A DNA stretch of 64,000 nt, from positions 6,200,001-6,264,000 of the forward strand of contig OZ020484.1 of NCBI GenBank assembly GCA_963971405.1, written 5' to 3'. Below are positions 24,201 through 36,200 of this stretch, in pieces (position 1 is the stretch's first letter; the number at the start of each line of letters is the position of its first letter). The position numbers and the translations under genes were made by a program. The notes under the pieces are model-generated. The model was not told the origin of the DNA and did not search any database. It was given only the letters and a program-made list of their open reading frames with translations. This DNA is from Psococerastis gibbosa (lineage: Eukaryota > Arthropoda > Insecta > Psocodea > Psocidae).

Positions 24201-27200
24201 CCAGGGGACCGTCAGCGGCGTAGCCAGAATATTTTTTTTTGGGGGGGGGGGGTGTCCAGTTTTCATAAAGTTTGCCCGCTTACGATAGGTTTTCGAATGG
24301 GGTGGTGTTTCACTTGGCGCTGGGGGGGGGTCAGCTGGGTCCGGACCCCCCCCCCCCTTGGCTACGCCACTGGGGACCATAGTAGGGTATCTATCGTTTA
24401 AATAGGCCTAATCTGCGTTTTCCATGGCATCCAGCAAGTGCACCCCTTTACTTGTTATTGTGTACGAAGATCCAAAACACATGGCATGGACATTGAAGTC
24501 GCCACACACTATTTTTGAGTTAAGACTTTATTATTAAGTCTTTCTGAAGTTGTTGCCTATAAAACGGATTGGTTGTACTCAAATTGTGTTCCGAACAACT
24601 CCCTCTATACCTCTTCGCTGCCTGTACTAATATAGGGGCCTGCGTGCAATTATTACTTGACTGAAACGATCATCACTTTTAAAAACACTAAGTAGCAGTG
24701 AGATTGTATTTCTTCAAATTACTGTACTTACCTGTTCAACAGCATCTTTCCCAGCAAATCGCTCGCATAAAATCTGTTTCTTGTAAACGAAATTCCAAGA
24801 CCCGTTAAGAAGAACATTAAGACACAAGTCTTTCTGAAGTTGTTGCCTATAAAACGGATTGGTAGTACTAAAGTCCTCAGCCCCATTGTCAAGAATGAAC
24901 ATCCATCTGCAAGAAGAAGATGTTTTGTGCCGCCACATGGTATCAAATCTCTATAAAACTTAAATGTTAAATCTATTGTTTAAACTTTAACTGCGTTACG
25001 AGAATTTAATTCAGAGCAATACTATTCCCTTTTAAATTTCTTGAGAACTTCGTGTTCTGCTAGTGTACCTGCTTTCAGACTTTCTACTTGAGAGAGAGAT
25101 GTTTAATTTCATTTAACTCTTGATACATGCAATACGACCTTCATGACACAAGGAAATTCATCATCAAATTGGACGTTTTCCTTCCAATTGCCTGCAATGA
25201 CGTTTTGGGTGTTTCAACCTACATTTTGGGCGTTATAATGTGATTATAAGCATGGGAACAATTTAAATTGGTAGGTAGTGAATTTTCCTATCAAGGAGAT
25301 GTTTCATTAGATGCTATTGAAAATTGCAAAATTCTCTTTACATTTAGCTTTAAAACCGCATTACTTCTATAATTTGTGCTCGTTGGTATTAATTTTAGTA
25401 AAATAATAATCTATTATTAATAACATCAAGACTGCACTGGTCTATGCATATCTGCTATAGACTAAACAAGTGCACCCAACAAAAATGGAAGGACAGCTAC
25501 TGCATTCCATCCAAATCAGTTTTCACTAAGCATCGGTAGCTGTGTTCGGCTAATCCGACATTCGATATTCCCTAAGAAATGTGGAGTCAAGAAGTTAAAT
25601 TTCCCTGAGAATCAACATTACCAGTATCATATATAACGTCAGAAAATCAGGGGCCAGTATTTCTACCCTCTCAATTTGCGCGAGAATGCATTTTGGGCAA
25701 TTTTACATTTGTTTAAAAGTGTTAAGTTAGCCGCTGGATAAGTTACCCTTTTTTATCGTTTCTGCGTTGAAAGCGTTTCGTCAAGAGGAGCCACGTTGTC
25801 GTTTAATAGTTTAAGAAATAGATGTTGCTTACCTTACTGCCATGGACGTTTGGGACTGGATGCGACTGATGTAATTGAGTATTCCTTCTTTCGGCTCCGA
25901 TTTACCGACCAGCAACACCTTAGTCCAACCTTTTTGTCTCCTTTTCAATGTGGCTACCAAGTCGCCATCTCGTTCGGGAATTCTGATAATTTGATTGTCT
26001 CCATTTACTATAATTTTCTGGAATAAGGCAAGAGATTGAAAATTAGTTTTGAATTTTGTTCTACAAAAAATGAAAGATTGGTCCTGGACAATATTTTTGT
26101 TTTACATTCCGAATTTCATAATGCTATATTGAGTAGTTGGGCTCCAAATCGAGTTATGGATCGACCGACGGACAAAGACACATTTCGTAAAAAACTTTTT
26201 TTTTTTGTTCCTGGGACCTCAAAGCGTTTAAGCGTTTAGCTCTCGAAACCTTTTATTTCGACCATCACAAAACTTTATTTATAGTAGCGTCTAAATAGGA
26301 AAAAGAAAATCGTTATAACCGCTAGGCTGTTTACTCAAATGTATGGCTCTCAATGCTTACGATGAATGAGATTTTCAATTTAACATACCGTATTTTGAAC
26401 CCATCATAGCATGCTAAATACTGGATAGTGAATCTCCATAATTATTGTGAGATACATGATACATTGTATTTTATATTTAGATGTAATAGTTGTAGGAAAT
26501 CATTCTTGGAACGCTACATTATTACAAACAATTTTAACATGGGAATTGTAATTACCTTTTTAAGCAATGTAATTTGTTCGCCCTTTTCGGATTCAAATGA
26601 TGAGACGACTGCAAAATCGTCTGGTGGGGCATCCTTGTTTGCAAACGCAGAAACTAATACGTACTTGTCCATGAGCCTTGTATTTATTTCAAATTGGTTT
26701 TTGGCGCACAGAACTATGTCATACTTATGTCCATTCACCGTGGGGATGCTGTTGACCTGTGGAAAAGGTTATGTCACTGGATTATTTGCTTACTACTGCA
26801 TGCAGTGTAGTTTTGTTGTAGTATAGTGCACGATGCCCCGTGAAAACTAGATAGTCCGCCCAGGGGAAGGTTGTTTGGAGATAATTGGACAACCCTGGTG
26901 AAACGCTTGCTGGTTTCTATGTCTTCTTTTTAGTGTTTACGTGGCGGAACCCGTGAGTGATAGGGAAAAACGAGAAATAATTTTAGTGCCAATTTCAAGA
27001 GGCTATTTGTTTTTAGATTTTCGAAGTCCTAGGCCTAGATGCGACTTTGCGACTTTAGAATTCCAGCTGATGGAGGACAAATTTTGTATGATGGTTTTCA
27101 ATGACGTATTTCTTTATCAAGATACTAACAAGATAACTAGAACTAGCTTTAACTAGACAACATTAGAAATCCTCATTGTTCTTGTGGTCATTTGCTCAGT

Positions 27201-30200
27201 GGTAGTTTCCAAAATTGTGTATATGGGCCTTGTTTCTCAATTCTTGTTCCACTAAACCTCAAACAACTGAAATTGTATTTTACTTGCTCGTTTGTCAGAA
27301 ATATATTGTGTGCTTTAGTTAGTCACTCAGGGTGAACTGACAGAATTCATTAACAATTTAATTGAAAAGCATTCTCCGTAAAAGCATTTTTTACATCATC
27401 CTTGTCTAGTTAAGTTGATCTTTAAAACTAACAGGCAGCAATTTTAAATAATACTTTACCTTTACGTTTGGCAAGGCTGATTCTATAGCATCTGATAATT
27501 TTGGTAAATGATCTTTTTGCAAATTCAGTACTGTAATATCTTTTAGTGTCTCAGCTCCCTTTAAATTTGAGATAATTTGACTGCAAAATTCGATATATTC
27601 ACCAGCCGTCTGAAAATTTAGTAAATATTAATGGCAATTCAAAAATAAACTAATTACTACTTTTTTTTATCTATTACTGAACTAATCTAACCGAAAACCC
27701 CTCTTCAACTCCCAATTAGGGTAGTCTCTGAATGATTGACCATAGAAATTTATTAAGAGCGGTAGGTACTCTACCCATATGAACTTATCGCGTAAAAATC
27801 GAAGTCACGGAGGCAAATTAGTTTAATTTAGTTTAATATAGCAGTCTCTTCATTTAGTATCTGTGGGTACAATTAACACAAATACCGTGACGACAAGGGT
27901 AATAATGACGCTAGTTAATTGTTGTGCTGCAAGGTAAAAATTGTTTAATGAGAGTCTTTCCACATTTCTTTTTTTACAAACATCATGAAGTGAGAGCCTC
28001 TGTGAAAACGTATTTGAAGGCCTCTTAAAAAATGCGTTAACACAATGGATTTTGATATGATCATGATAACTATAGCGTTAAGCTAAAAATTTCGATCATG
28101 TAATTCCTTATTCTGGAGTGCGGCGTCTACTTCTTCCATATACATTATTATATTCCATAGACAAATACCTAGTGCTAGGAATTAAAATGCATTGTGCATT
28201 TAAATTGTTTTTAAGACTTAATAGCCTAAATAATTAAGCGAAATGTGATTTAGAGGGGGAAAAGAGGTACGTGAGGAAACCAGGTGTGGATATTATCACA
28301 TCAGTCCAGAACTTAAGGTGCGACTAGGCAGAGTGGTTAATGGTCAGAAGTGGAAGAACAGGAAAGAGAGGAGAAGGCTTACAAATAACATGGTGCTGAT
28401 TAGAGCTGACGATGATGATGGTGATGATGATGATGATGGCGATGATGATGATTTAAATTTAAAGTTTACCTTAATTGAGGGATAGATATATGGTAATGTT
28501 GTCTGCATAGAGAGGTTAGAAGTGTTTTTATGAGTTTCATAAACTACATCCTTGACGTATATTCCATCACATGCCAATTCATTTGTTGTAATATCGTATA
28601 AAACATCCAATTCTGGAAACAATTTGGTGAACAGGCACAAGCCAAACATTTCATCATCAATTAGGCTATGTAATTTAAAAAATAAGCTAAATTTAAATAA
28701 ATATATGTATTCACCATTAATATTAGGAGCAACGACTTTTGGGAATCTCGGGTTCCTTAGGAACAGGGAGCCTAGAAAGTCTTACCGATCAACTGCCTTA
28801 CTAACTTAGCAGTAAGCTACTAAAATATATACTATGCTTCGCGTTTTTTTAAATTAAAAAAACCGGACAAAGAGCTGGAAATTATTGACAATGAATGTTC
28901 TGCTGCGCCTACTGTTACCATTTGTTCGTTAAATTATTTTAGGGGTGCATTTCTCGGCTGCTGCCATTTTTCCCTGTTCCAATGTCCCCTGAATTGCATG
29001 TTCATCATGATTATAAACTGGCATACCATCATTATTTCCGTTATTAGCATCGGTGAAAGCTACTTCAATGGCTCCAATATCTCTTATTGTTACCAAACTC
29101 TCCTCGCGCTGACAGGCATTGAAATACACCAATTGCATCAATGCTTCTAACTTGACTATCCAATCTTGGGTTTTGGCAATTTTGCCTCTCATTCCTGAAA
29201 CAACGAAGTTACAAGTGAGACTGAGGGTTGTAAAAGTTCTTCTGAATCCACCGTAGATAGCTAGGTACGCAGATTCACGTACTCTGAGAATTCGAATGGG
29301 GGAATAGAGCGAGTACGCTTTTCCCCATACGAATACCCATTTAGAAAAGTTCCACCCTGACCGTAAGGGGCTCACGCGTACGACACCTGTCTCCAAAAGG
29401 AACTGCTGAGAAACCAGCGCAGTGCTTGGAAGCCCCTTCAAGTAGTGAGGGGTCTACTTAAGTTTTTGGTTTTGTTTGTTTATTCATTCGTTCATTTCAC
29501 TACGTTTTTTTTATATTCTAATCTAAACAAACATTGTTTTTAAGCTCATTGTGTATTGGTGATGGAGTTTAATCTTTCTCACGCTATATTACTATATACG
29601 TTCATGTTCCTTGGAATCACGCACCAGCTGAACTCAGCAGCCAACTGAGTAATGAGACAAATTATAAGTTAACCCCTCACATAGTCTATCTCAGTTAGTA
29701 GGTACGCGTGGGCCCTTTGGTGACGAGGTTGATCTTATTTCAATAGTTCATTATGTGTTAGGAAAAGCGTATGCCCCCCCCCCCCCCCATTCTCGAAGGT
29801 GAGTGCATGCTACGCGGGGATTTTCATAGCTTGAAATGATCGCAAAATGAGAAAATCGACTGTTAGTTAAGTAGACAATTTTTAGTGAGATATCGGGTGG
29901 CCTCAATAGACGAATCGTGCCATCCTAACTATTCCTCAACAAACTATGGCATTTAGGCGCAATGTCCACCGACCTCGATAGTGATAGTGATAATGATGTT
30001 GACGTGGTACAGACATTAAAGACAGTCTAAAAATGTCTGCTATCACGTCAATATCAGTATCACTATCACTATCGAGGTCGGTGGACTTTGCGCCTTAGTA
30101 TAACACTTATTCTCGGTGTTAAAAATGTAAATACAACAATTCTGAAAAGCACTTTCCATTCTAAAATTTATCTTGTTTTTATTTTCAATCCCAGGTTAAG

Positions 30201-33200
30201 ATTAAAAATAATCGTCATAGTAGTAAGCCCGCTGAAACACTAAAATATAAATTTGAAAATTATAAATAACTTTATTATATTTTTAGGTCAGTTCTTGCTG
30301 CCATCATATACGCTCTACTTTGGTCCTGAAAAGCAGAAATTCCACTGTTTTGATGCCGCCCCCCTTGTTTGTTCCCGCCATCAGTACCTTGACTTTACGA
30401 GAGTATTGCCACATATCGTCTTCGGTGGCAAGGTAGTAGCGTGCTTGTTCTTGTGCGAGTCTCTACGCGCCATGTGATCGGAGACGTGTCGTAACTCAGC
30501 GCTAGTATTTATCTACTCATTGTAGCGACTGATGAAGTCAATCGAATAGGCCTACATTATTAAATTGTTTGTATACAATTAATTAACCTTTTTATAGGAG
30601 AAATTTTATTTTTAACTATCCCCTATCCCCCATCCATCATTAAAATGTTATCCCTGCATATTGGTACCCTTTTGTTCAACAAGAAGTTAAAAGCTTACAT
30701 TCAAATCTTGGGTCGAAATGTCGAAAAACTATTTAAAGTTCTAGATAAACAAAAACATAGTACCCCCATCGGGCATGGCCCCAGGGCCCCCACAAAAAAA
30801 GGGTCCCCACAAGAACCGAGTAATACAAAACAAGAATATACGAAAAACCGAAAACAAAAAACTAAAGCAAATAAACTTGTCTAGATATATTGTGCCTAGG
30901 TAGAATGGCGGGAAATGTGAACGTGCCGTGGCATTAATGATTCATCGCCTTACTCCATTCTAATTTGCATCCTGTGTCTCCATTTTATAATTGATAGCTG
31001 AATATTCGTCTTAGGACACTCCGAGAAAGGTTGGACCTTGGACTCTTGGTTGGACCTGGCATCAGAGGTAATTTTGCTTCCTAGGTATGTGAATGTTCTG
31101 ACGTTGTTAAAGAGAGTGCCAGTTACATGTATATTTGTGCTCTTGTTCGGGTCAGTACTTACTACCATCACTTTGGTTATTGCCTTGTTAATGTTCATGT
31201 CGTTTGCTTGAAATATATGTTCCATGGCATTTAGAGCTTCTGTCAGATCTTGTTCGTTTTCTGCCATAGACATAGCAATATACCTGACCATATCTATTCA
31301 TTTCTCGATCATTCTTATACTTTTTGTACCTTCCCGATCTTCTCTCATCTCTTTTATTGCATACTGAATGCATAGATTAAACAACACAGTGGATAGTGAG
31401 CATCCCTGCCTTACGCTGGCTTTTATTACCCCGTCTTCTTTTGAGTCACCACATCGGAAGATGGCTAGTTCTTCCCATATGATTTTTCTATCTTTGTATT
31501 TCAGCCCGGCTTTCCTCTGGATCTCAAACAACTTTTTCCACGACACTTTATCAAATGCTTTTTCCAGATCTACGTATGCAATCTAGGCGTCTTTTCCCTT
31601 TTGTAGCCTTTTTTTTAGGATTAAACGTAAGGCTAGAATCGCTTCTCTTGTCCCCATCCCTCTCTTAAAGCCACATTGGTCGTGTGTTAGTTTTCTATCT
31701 ATCTTCTCTTCTTCTTCTTCCGGCTCTACAGCCCTTGGTGGGCTTTGGCCTGCTCGACAACACTCCTCCATTCTTCTCGGTTTTGCACAACGCTCCACCA
31801 TCTGGAGACTCCCAACTCGCGAAGGTCATTCTCTAACTCGTCCTTCCAGCGGTTTTTCTATCTATAACCGGCTCAATTCTATCTAGCATGATATTTGTGA
31901 GGATTTTCGAGGCGTGGGACATTATACTTAGCGTTCGATGGTGCTCCCATTTTACTGCTCCTTCTTTCTTTAGCAGAGTCACAATACAGCACTTCTTAAA
32001 ATCATCGGGCACATGACTCATATTCGCCTGTATTTCTCAAGAGTTCTGGGGGGATATCATCTACGTCAGGAGATTTTCTATTCTTTAGTCTCTTAATTGC
32101 TTTGTCAAATTCTTCTCTTAGAATATTGTCACCCATTTCTCCTTCTCCATCGGCAATGCTATTTACATCTTCTATGATGTCTCGCTCGTCGTAAAGTTCG
32201 TTTTCACAGTATAAACTTTCTATGTATTCTTTCCATCTCTTGCTGATCAGGTCATCTTCGAAGAGCATATTGCCATTTGTATCCTCTATGGCTCCACTTC
32301 TTCCTTTACTGTGTCCAAAGAAATCTTTCACCAAGGCATATCCCCGTTGCGTGGTACCACACTCAATCTCAATCTCAGTGCATTGCGCTTGATAGTAAGT
32401 TTCTTTAGCGATTCTGACTGTATTGATTTTAAACCTTGAAACTTATCGGTTAGACTACCGTCTTCCAATGCATGGCGGTGTCGTGCAGTGTTCCTTACCG
32501 AGCCTTTTCAAGCTATCTTTGAACCTGCCGTAAGTGGTAAAGGTCGGTTACTAATGAGAATGTTACTAATGAGAAGACGCGTAGCTTAACCTGACGATGT
32601 GTCTTAACCTTAAACACAGTTCTACTTACTTACTTACGATGTATTGTAATTATTCGCTACTTACCATGAACAGTTAAGTCCACCGAAATCAAATGCTGAA
32701 GGATACTGGGTAAGCAATATCCTTTTTCTAGAAGAATATTGTAGAATTCCCTTGTGCTTAGGCTAAGTGTGGCTTCTTGATTACTCGAAATAGATTTTAT
32801 AGTGGTGATTTTTTCCTCAAGTAGTGTAACTTTTGCATTTGCCAGTATAGTATTCTCATTTTTTGTTATTTCAATCATCTGAGACTTTGGCAAAAACATA
32901 CTTTCTACCACTAAGTCGTCTAAAAATAAAGAAAACAATATTTATGGCTGATCGTATCATATTTTGTTTTGTTATAACCAAGTTTCCCTAGTTTGAACTT
33001 ATGTACGGCAGGTAGGCTACATCGATTGCAAAGTCAGTTTTTTGCTGTAAAGTCTCTTTTTGTCGGGAAATGACCCCTTACTGCCAGATACTGAGTTTAA
33101 AGGCCTAATGCTATAGTCTAAGATCCGCCTGCAGAATCAGTGCACTCATCGAGTGTTTGCTAAAAACAAAGTTTTTACTTATATTTATGATTAGGAGAAC

Positions 33201-36200
33201 TTATTATATATCTACCAGGTTGTCTATCAAAATTTGGCCGCTAGTATTTTTAATTGAATTATTATTAATAGATCTTTAAATTATCAATAAAAAAGGTTTC
33301 TATCTTTCCTTCCAAGGGCCACCATTCCTGAGAAAACGCGCTTGAAAGAGTCACGTCCCACAAAATATGCACGCGTATAGTATATGTATACCGGTATTTA
33401 GGTACTTAAACATGCCTATTCTTGACTCTCTCATGTATAGACTATACTATTCATCGAAAATATACTTCTTCTCCTTCGCCATAAAGCGTGCGGGGGTGGG
33501 CGGGCGGTGCGAACCCATTTCCTGAACTCCCCCGGTCGGTCGCTGAGGCCTTGAGCTCGGCCATTGTTCTCCCTCTTGCTCCGGCGAGTTGTTCAATCCT
33601 TTCCTCGAGGGTTGCCCTCGGTCTTCCAATGGGCTTTCTTCACTGGGCCTTGCTTCTGCCAACCTCCGGGTGGTGCTGTTCTCGTCCATCCTTTGGGCGT
33701 AGCCGAACCGTTGCAGCTGTTTGTTCTCCATTCTTCTCTCTATGGAATCCACCTGCAGGTCTTGTCTGATGCGGTCATTTTGGTTTCGGTCCCACCTTGT
33801 TCGACCAGCAATCCGTCTTAGGCACTTCATCTGAGTCGCGTTATTGCTTTCCAAATTATTCGTAGGCTAGTAATTATAAGAAAAGCTTTGTGACGGTCAA
33901 AATTTTCGATTCCGAGATTTCAACGGATTTACACGTTTTGAGGTCCCAGGAACCAAAAAAAAGGTTTTTACCGGAATGTCTGCCAGTCGCTCTGTCTACC
34001 TGTCTACCTGTCTGTCTGTCGCTCTGTCTGTCTGTCTGTTCATCGATTTCCGGGCAAACTACTCGATCGATTTTGATGAAATTGAGCACGTAGATTTACA
34101 AAAATAATACCTCGGGATAATTTTTATTATTATTTTTGAGCTAACTCAATTTTGGGGGTTTTATTCTCAAATAATCCAACCCCCCCCCCCCCCCGACATA
34201 TCCGAAATTTAACCATAGGAAAATTATTTAATATGACATTACTCATTTTCTCTATCTACTAATTGTTAAATTGGAAGGCATGTTCAAGTAAACTCGGACC
34301 GGTTCTTTTACTCAGGTCGCTTGTTGTATGTGTCCAGCTTTTGCCCCATTGAGGAGAATCGGCTCCAAGATGACTTGTTGGACTCTGGTCTTAGTTTTCC
34401 GTTCGACTTCTCTCCTGGCGAAAAATGTGTTGCATAAATAGAGAAGAAGTCTTTTGGACTGGGTTTCTTACTTCGGTGGGGAGCTTGCCTATCTGGTTCA
34501 CTGCTGTGAGCAGATAATTACAGTTTTCCCACTTGCTCCAGCCGTTGTCCCATGCACATTATTATCAGCGGCTCTGTCTGGTCATATGTGCCTGACCTGA
34601 CATTTCGACAGGGTCACCATTATCCCTCTTTCTTTTAGGGGTTACGGCCTTGGGTCAGAAAGATTAAAGGAGAGAGGGATGCGAGTGAACCTATCGAAAA
34701 GTCAGGTTACGATGGTGGTACGCACAGATTTTTATCAAAAACGTTTTATCAAAAAGGGTTTTTGCACCAAATTTTTAGATCTTTAAATTCTTAATAAAAA
34801 AGGTTTCTACCGTCCGTTTTTTTTCTAAGGGCCACAATTCCTGAGACATCGCGCTTGTAAGAGTCACATAATATGCACGTACAGCCACGTATATACAGTA
34901 TACATATTTATGGGCTTAAGCATGCCTATTCTTGTCTCTTTCATGTGTAAACTATACTATTAATCGAAAATGTACACTTAAATATAATAATGTACACATT
35001 ATAGAGTATACACTTACAGAAGACACTACCTGAGCAGTGAACTACCTAAGCATTATAATCAGAAGAAGGCTTAATGGTTAGCCGGTATCGCATTCAGATT
35101 GTCAACAAATAGCTGTAGAAAATTTCTCTGTTCTCCGATAGGCCCTACTCCCTTGTCCAAGCCTAAAGAAGAGATCCCGCAACCTGTGTTCTGTCTATTT
35201 CGTCGAGTCCCTTACTATACAGATTCCCCTCCATCTGCATCTGGTTATGTTGTATTTATTATTAAACACAACAATTTCATTTTAGCGGCTGAAAATGTCG
35301 ATTTGTTGGTATTACTAACTGCAAGGGCTCCAATTGATAAAATTATTTACCTTTTAAAACCTGGAATGGCTCAACAGCGAACAGTAATACTATAGGCTAC
35401 AATATATATTCTTCAAAAAGTTTATATATCATCTTATCCAAAATGCCAAAGTTATATTTTATTTTTACATGCGATAACCGGTTGTGATTCTACCTCAGGA
35501 ATGTACAGAAAACTTCAGTGTAGAAGTTATTTGAAGAAAAAAAAAAGATTTGATTGACAGAGCCGAAGTATTCACAGATTAATTATTAATAATCATTATT
35601 GACATCAAACAATAATTACGCAAGGAATTCAATTTCTTCTTGCTGTTTATGGAGCTCAAAAAAATTGATTGCATTGATAAATACCAACACATATAACCTT
35701 TTAAGTGTATATTTTCGATGAATAGTATAGTATATACAAGAAAGAGACAAGAATAGGCATCCTTAAGTAGGTACCTAAATATGTAGTGTATACGTGGCTG
35801 TGTGTGCATATTATGTGGGGCGTGACTCTTACAAAAGCGATATCACAGGAATGGTGGCCATTGAAAAAAAAAATAATTGCCACCTTTTTTATTGAGAATT
35901 TAAAGATCTACAAATTTGGTGGAAATATATATTTGATAAAATTTACCGCTTTCCATTATTCCGTTAAGTGGCTCAGTAAAATACTTAGGAGTGCATTTAG
36001 ACAGTAAGCTCACTTGGTCAACCTACGTTGAAGCCACTATTAGACGTGCTAAATCCTCTTTCTGCGTTCTTCGGATATGCATGGGAAGCTCCTGGGGTTC
36101 CCTCCTCGAATTGTTCACCTCCTGTATATTTTGATTATAAGACCCATGTTATCTTATGGTTGTCTAGTCTGGTGGAAGAGGGCGCAACTTCGTACATGTC

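Noticed and set aside
26428-26826. 132-codon plus-strand open frame
   Set aside because: It is antisense to FAS-like exon 12, which is supported by homology, splice sites and phase.
28929-29441. A single 170-codon minus-strand gene
   Set aside because: Only the part from 29194 downwards is homologous to FAS; the upstream half is intron before a clear AG acceptor.
33488-33821. Two plus-strand open frames of 85-93 codons
   Set aside because: They are antisense to the LINE C-terminal coding region and show no domain.
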